Source: Halorussus caseinilyticus
GTDB lineage: Archaea; Halobacteriota; Halobacteria; Halobacteriales; Haladaptataceae
Length of the DNA stretch: 64,000 nucleotides
Assembly: GCF_029338395.1 (NCBI RefSeq)
Contig: NZ_CP119809.1
Span: 620,001 to 684,000, forward strand
Direction of reading: 5' to 3'
Shown in pieces: positions 14,531 through 23,492 of this stretch (its first letter is position 1; the number at the start of each line of letters is the position of its first letter). The notes below the pieces were generated by a model that had not been told where the DNA came from, made no database searches, and saw only the letters and a list, made by a program, of their open reading frames with translations. The position numbers and the translations under genes are program-made.

Positions 14531-15416
14531 GCACGACCCCCCAGAGACCGCCGAGCGTCAGCGCCATCCCGACCAGCGTGTTGAACGCCGGGAACCACCA
14601 GTAGGCCCGAGCCACGTCCACGTCGGTCTCGGCGACGCCGACCGCGAACAGGGGGTAGAGCGCGAGGAGCGCCCCGGCACGGGCGTCGAGCAGGCCGAAG
14701 GCTCCCGCCGCCAGCGACCAGCAGACCGCACAGTACGCCAAGGTTCGGCGCTCGCCGAGCAGGGTCGCGGTGGTCCGAATCCCGGCCCGGCGGTCGGGTT
14801 CGATGTCGGGCACCGCCGAGAAGGTGTGCATCGCCATCGCCCAGAGCCACCCGCCCGCGAGCGCGAGCGCGGGCGGTTGCTCGCCCGCGAGCGCGACGTA
14901 CGCGGCCGCGCCCGGCAGGACGTAGAGACCGTTCGACACCGAATCGAGCGGCGGCGCGGTCTTGAGTCGGAACGGCGGGCCGCTGTAGGCGTACCCCAAC
15001 GCGAGGAAGGCGAGGACCCACGCGCCCGCGCCCCACGCGACCGGTTCCGCGTTCGCGCTCGCAGGCGCAGACGCGCCTGCGAGCGCGCCCGTGGCGAGCG
15101 CGCCCGCCAGCGCGAGACCCGCGAGACCGCAGACTGCGACGACTGCGTTGACCGCGAGTCCCCCGCGGAAGCGTTCCTCGCGCGCGTCCTCGCCCGTCTT
15201 CTTGGGGTTCTGCGCGTCGATGTCCGCGTCGAAGGCGTCGTTGACGCCGTAGAGGTAGACGTTCGCGGGCACGAGGAAGTACGCGAACAACGCGACCGAG
15301 GCGGGCGCGAACAGGTCGGCGACGCCGGACGCGCCGTAGGCCACCCCGACGAGGACCGGCCCGGCGAGGTAGAGCCAGAACCGGGGCCGCGAGAGTTTCA
15401 GCAGGTAGCCGAGCAT
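14523..15416 (-). CDS. lyeJ: Lycopene elongase / hydratase (UbiA family prenyltransferase)
   Basis: Integral membrane prenyltransferase that adds C5 units to lycopene and hydrates the chain on the way to C50 bacterioruberin. The 297-residue protein shows the first Asp motif N59-D60-A-F-D63-A-D-I-D67, followed by AQNPKKTGE, and a second one in the loop DIEPDRRAG. About eight hydrophobic helices are visible. An Ala-rich insertion (around residues 95-125) is larger than usual. The gene lies six bases downstream of crtD and overlaps cruF. Confidence 0.93.
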   Translation of the reverse strand: MLGYLLKLSRPRFWLYLAGPVLVGVAYGASGVADLFAPASVALFAYFLVPANVYLYGVNDAFDADIDAQNPKKTGEDAREERFRGGLAVNAVVAVCGLAGLALAGALATGALAGASAPASANAEPVAWGAGAWVLAFLALGYAYSGPPFRLKTAPPLDSVSNGLYVLPGAAAYVALAGEQPPALALAGGWLWAMAMHTFSAVPDIEPDRRAGIRTTATLLGERRTLAYCAVCWSLAAGAFGLLDARAGALLALYPLFAVGVAETDVDVARAYWWFPAFNTLVGMALTLGGLWGVVRG

Positions 15417-15422
15417 GGGACG

Positions 15423-16931
15423 CTACTCGCCGTAGTCCTCCACCACGGCGTCGGCGGTGTGCTGGCCGCTGATGAGACACATCGGCACGCCGATACCGGG
15501 CGTGGTGAACGACCCCGTGAAGTACAACCCCGGCACCTCCGACGAGCGGTGGCCCGGACGGAGCGGCCCGGTCTGGCGGAGCGTGTGGGCGAGTCCGAGC
15601 GCGGTGCCCTCGATGGAGTTGTAGCGGTCGGCGAAGTCCGAGACGCAGAACCGCTCTTCGACCACGATGCGGTCCCGGAGGTCAACGCCGGTGTTCTCGG
15701 CGATGTCGTCCAACACGAGGTCCCGGTAGCGTTCGCGGGTCGCGGGACCGTCGTCGAGTCCGGGCGCGATTGGCACCAGCGCGAACAGGTTGCTGTGGCC
15801 CTCCGGCGCGACCGAATCGTCGGTCTCGCTCGGCACGCAGAGGTAGTACGCCGGGTCGTCGGGCCACGCCGGAGCCTCGAAAATCTCGTCGAAGTGGTCG
15901 TTCCAGTCCGAGGGGAGGACGAGCGTGTGGTGTGCGAGGGGGTCAACGTCGCCCTCAACGCCGAGGTAGAGCAGGAACGCCGAGGGCGCGTAGGTCCGCG
16001 ATTTCCAGTAGTCGGCGTCGTACTGGCGGCTCTGGGGTGGGAGCAGTTCCTGTTCGGTGTGGGCGTAGTCGGCGTCGCTGACCACGAAGTCGGCCCGCAA
16101 AAAGCCATCAGCGGTTTCCACGCGGAAGTTCCCCGCCGACCCGAGGATGGACTCGACTTCGCTGTCGGTCCGGAACTCGACGCCCAACTCTCTGCTCATC
16201 TCCACGATGCCGTCCACGACGCCGCCCATCCCCTCTTCGGGGTAGTGGACGCCGAGGTTGAAGTCCACGTGGCTCATCAGGTTGTAGAGCGCGGGCGTGT
16301 TCTTGGGCGACCCGCCGAGGAAGACGAGGGTGTACTGCATTATCTGCTGGAGTTTGGGGTGGTCGAAGTACTCCTCGACGTGGCCCTGCATCGACCCGAG
16401 GAAGGTCAGGCCGCGGGCGTGCCTGAACACGTCCAAGTCCACGTAGTCGCGGAACCGGGGCCGGTCGGTGTAGACGAAGTGTTCCATCCCGATTTCGTAG
16501 GTCTCCTCGGCCTCCTCGAGGTAGGCGTCGAGGGCCGCGCCCGCGCCGGGTTCGTACTCCTCGAAGGTGGCCTTGGTCTCCTCGCGGTCGGCCGTGACGG
16601 TCACGTCGTCGCCGTCCTTGAAGAAAATCTTGTAGTGGGGGTCGAGGTGTTCCAGTTCGTAGTAGTCGTCGGGACGCCGACCGAAGTGACCGAAGAACCG
16701 CTCGAACACGTCGGGCATCAGATACCACGACGGTCCCATGTCGAATCTGAAACCGTCGCGTTCGAGGACGCTCGCCCGGCCGCCCAACTGGTCGTTCTTC
16801 TCTACGACAGTCACGTCCGCGCCCGCGTCGGCGAGGTAGCAAGCGGTCGAGAGACCGCCGAAGCCACTCCCGACGACGACGACTGACCGGTCGGCGAGGT
16901 TCATGTCGGTGTCTGAGTGCGCGAGCGACAT
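15423..16931 (-). CDS. crtD: Carotenoid 3,4-desaturase
   Basis: FAD-dependent desaturase of the phytoene-desaturase family acting on C45/C50 intermediates in bacterioruberin synthesis. The dinucleotide-binding motif is VVGSGFGGLSTACYLADAG (residues 19-37), and the family C-terminal motif is present as GLYFTGSFTTPGIGVPM. The start at 16931 gives 502 residues; an ATG at 16904 (MNLADRS) would remove nine weakly conserved residues and is also plausible. First gene of the minus-strand operon crtD-lyeJ-cruF. Its promoter shares about 110 bases with the divergent small membrane protein gene. Confidence 0.92.
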   Translation of the reverse strand: MSLAHSDTDMNLADRSVVVVGSGFGGLSTACYLADAGADVTVVEKNDQLGGRASVLERDGFRFDMGPSWYLMPDVFERFFGHFGRRPDDYYELEHLDPHYKIFFKDGDDVTVTADREETKATFEEYEPGAGAALDAYLEEAEETYEIGMEHFVYTDRPRFRDYVDLDVFRHARGLTFLGSMQGHVEEYFDHPKLQQIMQYTLVFLGGSPKNTPALYNLMSHVDFNLGVHYPEEGMGGVVDGIVEMSRELGVEFRTDSEVESILGSAGNFRVETADGFLRADFVVSDADYAHTEQELLPPQSRQYDADYWKSRTYAPSAFLLYLGVEGDVDPLAHHTLVLPSDWNDHFDEIFEAPAWPDDPAYYLCVPSETDDSVAPEGHSNLFALVPIAPGLDDGPATRERYRDLVLDDIAENTGVDLRDRIVVEERFCVSDFADRYNSIEGTALGLAHTLRQTGPLRPGHRSSEVPGLYFTGSFTTPGIGVPMCLISGQHTADAVVEDYGE

Positions 16932-17042
16932 AAATCGACGGACCGCTGTCCCCGACGGTCGTGTCGGTTCACGATTACGTAATCTCCGGGACCTATCACC
17001 GGTACACTTATATCTAACTCGTTACCCTGTTGGAAATAGGAG

Positions 17043-17351
17043 ATGAACCCTGCGAAGTTCACCCTCCTTTTGGGTGTCGGTCTGCTCGCGTTCCTGTTCG
17101 TGGTGTCCCTCTACGTCGTCTGGACTCGCATCGTGGGACTGGACCCCACGCTCGCCCAGCGGTGCGCGAGGCTCTCGCGGCCCGCTCGGATGGGCATCGC
17201 GCTGGTCTCGGGCGTCGTCCTCGGCACCGCGAGTCTGGCCGCGCCCACCGTCGGGGTGGGTATCGCCGGGATGTCGCTACTCGCGGCCAGCACGTTCGCG
17301 GCGCTGATGCTGTTCGAGTTGGCCCAACAGCGCGAGCGCGCCACGACTTAG
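17043..17351 (+). CDS. Small membrane protein, 102 residues
   Basis: Two to three hydrophobic segments: residues 6-28 (LLLGVGLLAFLFVVSLYVV), 50-68 and 70-92. No catalytic motif is visible. The start is supported by a TATA-like CACTTATATC near 17005 and by GGAG directly ahead of the ATG. Divergent from crtD. Its stop overlaps the end of the convergent methyltransferase gene by four bases. Function unknown. Confidence 0.7.
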   Translation: MNPAKFTLLLGVGLLAFLFVVSLYVVWTRIVGLDPTLAQRCARLSRPARMGIALVSGVVLGTASLAAPTVGVGIAGMSLLAASTFAALMLFELAQQRERATT

Positions 17352-18067
17352 ATTTTCTCAAGTGCGACCCGGTAGTGGGGCGCGTTCTCGTCGGACCCGT
17401 ATCTGACTTCGGTGACTTCCCAACCAGTGCCGACGGTGGCCTCGCGGACCTTCTCGGGACCGAACAACCGGAACAGGAGGGTCTCGCCCACGTCGTCGTC
17501 GTACTCGAAGGTCATCACGCGCGAGGCCAGACCCGGCGTCGGGTCCTCGCGGTAGCCCAGCATCTCCTCGGGGACGATTCGCTCGGGGTCGTAGCAGTCG
17601 GTCACCGCAGTCGCGTCGGGCGTCGTGACGTGCGCGAGGTCCCCGAGGAACCGCCGGAGACCGGCTATCGACCCCGCGAGTCCCAACTGCGTGCCGATTG
17701 CGAGCGCCGACCGGAACCGGTCGCGGTCGAACTGCTCGCGGAGCGCGAACATGTCGCCCTCGCGGGCGTCTTCGACGCCGCGCTCGCGCATCGTCCGCAC
17801 GAGGTGGTCGCTGACCTCGATTGGGACCGTCTCGAACTGCTCTTGAAAGTACAGGGCGTGGCGGCCCGCGCCCGCCCCGAGGTCGAGTAGCGGGCCGTCG
17901 AGACGGGATTCGAGCCACCGGTCGGCGTCGCTCTCGCCGGTGAACTCGGTGAAGTAGAACCCCTCTATCGGGTGTTCGCGGGCCTGCTCGCCGTCGCGCT
18001 GAATCAGCGGGTCGTCGCGCTCGCCGCGGTGGTGGTCGAGGACGGCGCGACCGAACGGGTCGGACAT
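17348..18067 (-). CDS. SAM-dependent methyltransferase, substrate unknown
   Basis: A 239-residue class I methyltransferase. Motif I is LLDLGAGAGRHALYF (about residues 61-75), followed by the acidic second strand IEVSDHLVRTMRERG and a post-motif region. The ATG at 18067 (MSDPFGRAV) is chosen because upstream residues are not conserved-looking and run into promoter DNA. The substrate cannot be deduced. It lies 80 bases downstream of btuD on the same strand and may be co-transcribed with it. Confidence 0.85.
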   Translation of the reverse strand: MSDPFGRAVLDHHRGERDDPLIQRDGEQAREHPIEGFYFTEFTGESDADRWLESRLDGPLLDLGAGAGRHALYFQEQFETVPIEVSDHLVRTMRERGVEDAREGDMFALREQFDRDRFRSALAIGTQLGLAGSIAGLRRFLGDLAHVTTPDATAVTDCYDPERIVPEEMLGYREDPTPGLASRVMTFEYDDDVGETLLFRLFGPEKVREATVGTGWEVTEVRYGSDENAPHYRVALEKI

Positions 18068-18147
18068 GGCCGAAACGTCCGGAGCGAAGTGGAAAAGCGT
18101 TCGTGAGGCGTGGTATCGAATAGCGCCCGGCGGCACGCGCTCGCCTC

Positions 18148-19413
18148 TCACTCCGCGCGGGGAGGCGGCGACTCGTCGCTCGCGGCCACCGCCTCGACGA
18201 CCGCCGACAGCAGGTCGTCGGGACCGACGACCCGCCCGCGCTCGCAGAGTTCGCCGTAGAGGGCGGCGGCCTCGCTCCCGGCGTAGTTGCGCTCGTCGAA
18301 CGGTCGTTCCTCGACCACGACCATCGAGTCGGCCTCGCGCGCGGCGCGGAGGTTGGCGAGATTGCCCGCGCCGACTTCCACGTCACCGAGGACCGTCGCG
18401 TCGGCCTCCCGGACACGGGACTCGACTTCGCGCCGGGCGGCGTCGCCGACCGGCGCGAACGGTTCTTCGGTCACGGCGTCGAGTCCGAGCGACCGGGCGG
18501 TTTCGAGGTCCGAGTCGCCCTCGTTGAGCGCGCCGACCGACACCTCGTAGCCCGCGGCCGACAGCAGATAGAGCAGTCGTGAGACGGTGCCCCCGCCGCC
18601 GACGACGTGGACCCGGCCCTCCCGGTCGCTCGCGCGTTCGGGCAGGGCCGTCACGTAGGTCGAACCCGTGACGGGGTGGCTGGAGACCACCGCCCGCGTG
18701 TCGAACGCCGCTTCGAGGTGGTCCTCCGCGAGGACCGCCTCGGGGTCGCCGCTGGCTCGAATCCCGCCGCCCGCGAGCAGGCGGAGTTCGTCGCAGTAGT
18801 GGGCCGCGAGGTTCAGGTCGTGGATGGCGGCGACGACGGTCTTGCCGTCGTCGTCCACCAGTTCGCGGACGAGTTCGAGCGTCCGGACTTGGTGGTTGAT
18901 GTCGAGGCTGGCGGTGGGTTCGTCCAACAGGAGCGCGGGCGCGTCCTGTGCCAGCGCGCGCGCCAGCAGGACCCGCTGGCGCTCGCCGCCCGAGACGGCC
19001 GCGATGGAGCGGTCGGCGAGGTGTCCGACCTCGGTACGCTCCATCGCGGCCCGAACCCGCTCGCGGTCGGCGTCGTCGCCGGTCGGCCCGCTGAACCGCG
19101 TCCTGTAGGGGTGGCGGCCCATCGCCACGACTTCCTCGACCGGGAAGTCGAACGAGAGCGTGGTGTCTTGGGGCACGACCGCGACCCGCCGACTCGCCTC
19201 CCTCGAAGAGAGCGCGGACACGGGGTCGCCGTCGAGTTCGACAACGCCAGAGTTAGGTTTAAGAACGCCGTGGATTGCTCTGAGCAACGTAGTCTTGCCC
19301 GCGCCGTTAGGTCCGACGAGTCCGACGAACCGGCCGTCCCGGATTTCGGTGTTCACGCCGTCGAGAATCGGGTTGCCGCCGAGTTCGACCGTGACGTTAT
19401 CGAGGCGTATCAT
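18148..19413 (-). CDS. btuD: Corrinoid ABC transporter ATPase BtuD with C-terminal extension
   Basis: ATPase of the vitamin B12/cobamide importer. From the ATG at 19413 (MIRLDNVTVEL) the 421-residue protein has Walker A GPNGAGKTT (about 34-42), ABC signature SGGERQRVLLARAL, Walker B LLLDEPTASLD and the H-loop AAIHDLNLAAH. After residue 255 an extra domain of about 160 residues begins (VHVVGGGGTVSRLLYLLS, VGALNEGDSDLETARSLG), seen in haloarchaeal BtuD and of unclear role. The reading frame stays open upstream to 19659, adding 82 Asp/Asn/His-rich residues with a GNDHD/DHDDDH pattern. That could be a genuine metal-binding tail or merely read-through of repeated DNA. Confidence 0.88.
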   Translation of the reverse strand: MIRLDNVTVELGGNPILDGVNTEIRDGRFVGLVGPNGAGKTTLLRAIHGVLKPNSGVVELDGDPVSALSSREASRRVAVVPQDTTLSFDFPVEEVVAMGRHPYRTRFSGPTGDDADRERVRAAMERTEVGHLADRSIAAVSGGERQRVLLARALAQDAPALLLDEPTASLDINHQVRTLELVRELVDDDGKTVVAAIHDLNLAAHYCDELRLLAGGGIRASGDPEAVLAEDHLEAAFDTRAVVSSHPVTGSTYVTALPERASDREGRVHVVGGGGTVSRLLYLLSAAGYEVSVGALNEGDSDLETARSLGLDAVTEEPFAPVGDAARREVESRVREADATVLGDVEVGAGNLANLRAAREADSMVVVEERPFDERNYAGSEAAALYGELCERGRVVGPDDLLSAVVEAVAASDESPPPRAE

Positions 19414-20049
19414 GTCTTGGTCGTCGCTGGTGTTCTTGGGGTCGTCTTCCCCCTCGTTTTTGCGGTTTCCGTGGCTGTCGTGGTCGTTGCCGTGGTCGTC
19501 GTCGTGGTCGTTGTTGCGGTTGTCGGGTTCGTGGTTGTCGTCGTTGCTGTTTTTGCTGTTTTTGCTGTTTTTGTGGTCGCCGGAGCCGTCTCTGCGGTCT
19601 CTGCGGTCGGCGTCGTCGGAGTTGACGGTTCGGGAAGCCCTCTCCCGGTCGCTCTGCACCGCGACAGCAACCGCGGTAGCCGTCGTGGCGAAGGCTCAGA
19701 AAGCCCCCGCCCGGTCGCGGTCGCTCAGCGGGATATTCTCCGCTCGCTGACGCTCGCTCCGGATAGTGCCCGCTGAGGCGACCACGTAAACGCGACCGGG
19801 CGGCCCCTTTCGGTCCACCCGAACGGAGGCTAGCGTCACCGAGCGCGACCGGTGGACCGTCGGCCGAGCGCGGGGGCCTCGTCCTCCCCGACCGACTGCG
19901 CGTCTCGGTCGTCGCTCCCTCCGGTCGCTTCTCCCTGCGATGCTCGTCCCCTCGCGCGGAGGCGGTGCGGCGACGAGACGCCGCACCAGCGCGCGCCGGG
20001 AGGTGATGGTCGGCGGGGCGGTTCCGGCGGGACGTATCGAAATCCCGGC
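19414..20049. other. Low-complexity and repeat-containing gap between btuD and btuC
   Basis: This 636-base stretch separates two genes of one transporter. Bases 19430-19600 are a near-trinucleotide tract (on the plus strand rich in GTT/GTC/GTG) that encodes the Asp/Asn/His tail if btuD starts at 19659. Bases 19688-19820 are a copy of dispersed repeat family 2. The remainder is GC-rich with no gene. The unusual spacing within an operon suggests insertion of repetitive DNA. Confidence 0.6.
19688..19820. repeat. Dispersed intergenic repeat, family 2, copy 1
   Basis: A roughly 130-base element with inverted ends (CCCGCCCGGTCGCG near 19705 and CGCGACCGGGCGG near 19791). The inverse complement of 32551-32692 matches it along its length (shared blocks CAGAAAGCCCCCGCCC, TCGCGGTCGCTCA, GCTCGGATAG-like, CGACCACG, GGGCGGCCCCTTTC). 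A shorter copy is at 60858-60947. Confidence 0.72.
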
Positions 20050-21150
20050 TCACAGCGCGTGTACCTCCCGCGTTCGGAGCAGGTAGAGGAAGAACGGCGC
20101 GCCGAGGAACGCGGTCACGATGCCGACCGGCAACTCCGCCGCGCCCGACCGGGCCACCGTGTCCGTGGCGACGAGGAACGTCGCGCCCGCCAGCGCCGAA
20201 GTCGGCAGGAGGATGCGGTGGTCCGGGCCGACCAGCAGGCGCATGACGTGGGGGACCACCAGACCGACGAAGCCGATGACCCCCGACACCGCCACCGCCG
20301 CGCCCGTCATCACGCTGGCGACCCCCAGAAGGAGGCGCTTGGTGCGCTCTACCTCCACCCCGAGCGCGTGGGCGTCCTCCTCGCCGAGCAGGAGGACGTT
20401 CAGGTCTCGCGCGTACGCGAGCAGAACCGCGAACCCGACGAGCGCGACCGGGAGAACCAGTCGCACGTCCTCCCACGACGCCAGATGGAGGTGGCCCATC
20501 AGCCAGTAGACCGCCCGGCGAAGGCTCTCGCCGCTGTGAAGCAACAGGAACGACACCACCGCCCCGAGGAACGTCTGGACCGCCACGCCCGCCAGCAGGA
20601 GGGTGGCGACCGGCGTCCGACCGTCCTCGGTGGCGAGCAGGTAGACGCCGAACGCGGCCGCCACCGCCCCGAGGAACGCCGCCGTCGGGAGCGCGAAGGG
20701 GACCGCGAACGGGAGCGCGATGGTCGCCACCGCGCCCACCGCCGCGCCCGACGAGACCCCGATGATGGAGGGGTCGGCCATCGGGTTCCGGAAGAACCCC
20801 TGCATCACGACCCCCGCCGTCGAGAGCGCGAGACCGACGACCGCACCGAGCGCGATTCGGGGCAGACGGAGCGTCATCACGATGGTCTCGGCGGTGTCGG
20901 GCACCGTGAAGTCGAACACCGGCGCGAACGCCACCGACGGCGCGGGCGTCGTGAGCGCCACCCCCGCGACTCGGAGCGTCCGGTGAGTGAGTCCGACGCC
21001 AGCGGGCACCGCGAGCGCGTTCAACAGCACCTTCCCGACCACGAGGTAGTCGAGCGCCACCGGGCCAACCGTCGCGCTGGCGACCACGACGACCCCCAAC
21101 GCGGCGGCTAACCCTGCCGACCACCCGACGACTCGCGTACGCTGGCGCAT
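20050..21150 (-). CDS. btuC: Corrinoid ABC transporter permease BtuC
   Basis: Membrane subunit of the B12/cobamide importer (FecCD family). The 366-residue protein has about ten transmembrane helices and family landmarks [38 protein letters not shown], and, near the C-terminus, [19 protein letters not shown]. The ATG at 21150 (MRQRTRVVG) is chosen because upstream codons overlap the opposite-strand btuF gene. It is divergent from btuF with a 61-base shared promoter region that includes TATA-like AAATACTTATTGG. Confidence 0.93.
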   Translation of the reverse strand: MRQRTRVVGWSAGLAAALGVVVVASATVGPVALDYLVVGKVLLNALAVPAGVGLTHRTLRVAGVALTTPAPSVAFAPVFDFTVPDTAETIVMTLRLPRIALGAVVGLALSTAGVVMQGFFRNPMADPSIIGVSSGAAVGAVATIALPFAVPFALPTAAFLGAVAAAFGVYLLATEDGRTPVATLLLAGVAVQTFLGAVVSFLLLHSGESLRRAVYWLMGHLHLASWEDVRLVLPVALVGFAVLLAYARDLNVLLLGEEDAHALGVEVERTKRLLLGVASVMTGAAVAVSGVIGFVGLVVPHVMRLLVGPDHRILLPTSALAGATFLVATDTVARSGAAELPVGIVTAFLGAPFFLYLLRTREVHAL

Positions 21151-21211
21151 CGTGTGAAAGCCAGATTGCTTTAGGTAAATACTTATTGGATACGCTTGGA
21201 GATGGGAGTGC
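21151..21211. promoter_or_regulatory. Divergent btuC/btuF promoter
   Basis: A short 61-base gap with TATA-like AAATACTTATTGG (about 21176-21188), placed about 25-35 bases before the btuF ATG, as for a leaderless or short-leader haloarchaeal transcript. The same AT-rich block can serve btuC leftward. No cobalamin riboswitch is visible, which fits protein-based control in archaea. Confidence 0.6.
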
Positions 21212-22360
21212 ATGAGACAGAAAGCGACGAGTCTGTTCGCGGTACTGCTGTTGCTCGCGGCCGGTGTCGCCCCCGTGGGGGCAGTCGTTGGGACTGGCGT
21301 CGAAGCCAGCGCGGTGCAGTCGAACTGTTCGTTCCCCGTCACGGCGACCGACGCGACGGGAACCGAAGTCACGGTCGAGCAAAAACCCGAGAACGTCGTC
21401 ACCCTCGGACCGAGCGAGGCCCAGACGATGTGGGAAATCGGCGGCAAGTCCCAAGTCGTCGGTCTCACGAAGTACGCCTCGTACCTCGACGGGTCGGACT
21501 CCCGAACCAACGTCTCGGGTGCTGGCCGGTCGTACGTCAACGTCGAGAAAGTCGTCGCCGAGGACCCCGGTATCGTCCTCGCGGCAAACATCGTCTCGAA
21601 CGAGACGGTCCAGAAGCTCCGTGACGCGGGCCTGACGGTCTACAAGTTCGAGAAGGCGAAGTCCCTCGAAGACATCTACGCCAAGACGACGCTCGTGGGC
21701 GAACTCACGGGCAACTGCGAGGGCGCGTCAGAGACGCTCTCGTGGATGAAAGACCGCATCTCGACGGTCCGTAGCGCCGTCGAAGGCTCCGACGCCCCGC
21801 GCGTGTTCGTCTCGCAGGGGGCCGGGTGGACCGCCGGAGAGAACACCTTCATCAACCGGATGGTCGAACTCGCTGGCGGCAACAACGTCGCCGTCGAAGC
21901 CAACGTCTCGGGCTACGGAAAGATTAGCGAGGAGGTCATCGTCGCCCAGAACCCCGAGTGGATTGTCCAACTCGGCGCGTTCGGCGCGTACCCCAAGACC
22001 GACGCCTACAACGGCACCGACGCGGTGAAGAACGGACGGGTCATGACGGTCAGCAACCAGAACGTCAGCCAACCCGCCCCGCGGGTCGTCTACGCCATCG
22101 TGAAGATGGCCGAGGCGTTCCACCCCGACGCCTTCGCCGCGGCGAACGCGACGACCACGGCGTCCGAAACCACGACGACCCAACCGACGGAATCGACCAC
22201 GGAGAGCGCACCCGAGACGACCACCGAGGGTGCGATGGAAGGAGACTCGACCGAGACGACCACCGACGCCGAGGATTCGACCGGCGGAACTCCCGGCTTC
22301 GGCGTCCCCGTGGCGCTCGCGGCGCTCGCGGGCGCGGCGATGCTCGCACGGCGTCGTTGA
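21212..22360 (+). CDS. btuF: Corrinoid-binding protein BtuF with PGF-CTERM anchor
   Basis: Extracellular substrate-binding protein of the B12 importer. The 382-residue protein has a Sec signal peptide (residues 1-25), a periplasmic-binding fold of the cobalamin/ferrichrome type ([37 protein letters not shown]), then a Thr/Glu-rich linker (about 310-355) and a C-terminal tripartite PGF-CTERM signal: [11 protein letters not shown], a hydrophobic helix and ARRR. The C-terminal signal marks it for processing by archaeosortase A and lipid attachment, so it is tethered to the outer face of the membrane. Divergent from btuC. Confidence 0.92.
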   Translation: MRQKATSLFAVLLLLAAGVAPVGAVVGTGVEASAVQSNCSFPVTATDATGTEVTVEQKPENVVTLGPSEAQTMWEIGGKSQVVGLTKYASYLDGSDSRTNVSGAGRSYVNVEKVVAEDPGIVLAANIVSNETVQKLRDAGLTVYKFEKAKSLEDIYAKTTLVGELTGNCEGASETLSWMKDRISTVRSAVEGSDAPRVFVSQGAGWTAGENTFINRMVELAGGNNVAVEANVSGYGKISEEVIVAQNPEWIVQLGAFGAYPKTDAYNGTDAVKNGRVMTVSNQNVSQPAPRVVYAIVKMAEAFHPDAFAAANATTTASETTTTQPTESTTESAPETTTEGAMEGDSTETTTDAEDSTGGTPGFGVPVALAALAGAAMLARRR

Positions 22361-22432
22361 CGACGCTCTCGCCCGCTCGCTCGCCTCGCTCTTTTCCTAA
22401 CTTGTTTAATGGCCGGGGCGAGACGTTGACGT

Positions 22433-22714
22433 ATGGTCGAGAAAGTTCTGTGGCCTGCGTACTTCGACGCGGCGAAGAGTCGCAACGAGGGACGCCGGGT
22501 GGCCTCCGAGATGGCCGTCGATGAGCCGACGGTAGACGAAATCGCGCAGGCAGTTCAGCAGGTGGGCTACGACGCGATAATCGAACGCGACAAGGCCTAC
22601 TCGCGGGAGAACTGGAACGAGCGTGGTCGCGTGCTGGTCCAGAACGCCGACGACTCCTCGAAGAACGACCTGATTCAAGCAGTCGCGGCCTACGTCGCAG
22701 CACTGCGGGACTGA
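22433..22714 (+). CDS. srp19: Signal recognition particle protein SRP19
   Basis: Binds 7S RNA helices 6 and 8 and promotes assembly of SRP54 during co-translational targeting to the membrane. The 93-residue protein begins with the typical [18 protein letters not shown] and includes the conserved region [24 protein letters not shown]-like TGTTTAATGG lies about 25-30 bases before the start. Its stop overlaps the gar1 start codon (TGATG), so the two form an operon. Confidence 0.95.
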   Translation: MVEKVLWPAYFDAAKSRNEGRRVASEMAVDEPTVDEIAQAVQQVGYDAIIERDKAYSRENWNERGRVLVQNADDSSKNDLIQAVAAYVAALRD

Positions 22715-22947
22715 TGGCGATGCAGAAACTCGGCGATGTCGTCCGGACCGCCCAAGGTCTCGCCGTCGTCCGGTGTCCCGACGACGAACCCCCGGACGTG
22801 GGCACCGAGGCGGTGAACGAACAACTGAACGCCGTGGGCCGGGTCGTGGACGTGTTCGGCCCGGTTTCGCGCCCCTACGTCGCCGTCTCGCCGGACGAGG
22901 GGGTCGCGCTCGCGCCGCTACTCGGGTCGAAACTCTACGCGCGGTAG
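22714..22947 (+). CDS. gar1: H/ACA snoRNP protein Gar1
   Basis: Component of the box H/ACA ribonucleoprotein that guides pseudouridylation of rRNA; Gar1 contacts Cbf5. The 77-residue beta-barrel protein shows the family pattern NAVGRVVDVFGPVSRPYVAV followed by LLGSKLYAR. The ATG at 22714 overlaps the srp19 stop; a second ATG at 22720 is an alternative. The pairing of srp19 and gar1 is common in haloarchaea. Confidence 0.92.
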   Translation: MAMQKLGDVVRTAQGLAVVRCPDDEPPDVGTEAVNEQLNAVGRVVDVFGPVSRPYVAVSPDEGVALAPLLGSKLYAR

Positions 22948-23001
22948 GCTGGGGTCGTCCAGAACACTCGCGTTCGTCGCGGGCACTATTTTCGTGCTAC
23001 G

Positions 23002-23319
23002 CTACTCGCACCGCCGCCAGTCGTCGGCGTCGTCGAGGCGCGAGCGCTTGGACTCCACGTCGTCTTTCGCCGCGCCGTAGAACCGCTGGCGGCCGACCGG
23101 CGTCCGGACGCCGAGGACGACGGTGTGGTCGGTCACGTCGTAGACCGCCAGCGTCCGACCCGAGGTGACGTGTTCCCACTCCGCCACCAGCGTCGCGTCC
23201 GAAACGACCTGCGACCCCAGTTCCCAACTGAGGCGGTTCAGGGCGGGTACGGTGAACGGGACGGCACCGGGGAGGCGAGCGGACTCCGGCGACCGCCCTC
23301 TCGCTCCGTGACTTGACAT
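23002..23319 (-). CDS. Hypothetical protein, 105 residues
   Basis: No family named. After a basic, Arg/Ser-rich N-terminus the protein has a compact beta-rich core (about residues 30-85: LSWELGSQVVSDATLVAEWEH is the first block, then TLAVYDVTDHTVVLGVRT) and an acidic, charged end. No membrane segment or signal peptide. It converges with gar1 and diverges from the presenilin-like protease. The core looks like a real conserved small domain, but its role is unknown. Confidence 0.7.
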   Translation of the reverse strand: MSSHGARGRSPESARLPGAVPFTVPALNRLSWELGSQVVSDATLVAEWEHVTSGRTLAVYDVTDHTVVLGVRTPVGRQRFYGAAKDDVESKRSRLDDADDWRRCE

Positions 23320-23492
23320 ACCATCTCACGGGAAGGCCACTACAAAAAGCGTATCGGTTACTTCCCGGATAAAAGCCGCGAGGAGACGCGCGGAATTTAC
23401 TCGGATTCGGGTGGTCGCGCTTCGGCCGACCGTCGGTTCGGGAGCGACGGGAGACCACAACCCCAAAGGCCGCGGGGTGCCACGCCTCCGAC

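Noticed and set aside
14460-16886. 808-codon frame opposite cruF/lyeJ/crtD
   Set aside because: Runs antisense to three recognised genes and has no coherent domain.
21151-21211. Cobalamin riboswitch upstream of btuF
   Set aside because: The gap is only 61 bases and has no recognisable riboswitch core.
19397-21454. 685-codon frame opposite btuC
   Set aside because: Arg/Pro/Gly-rich antisense frame overlapping recognised btuC and intergenic repeats.
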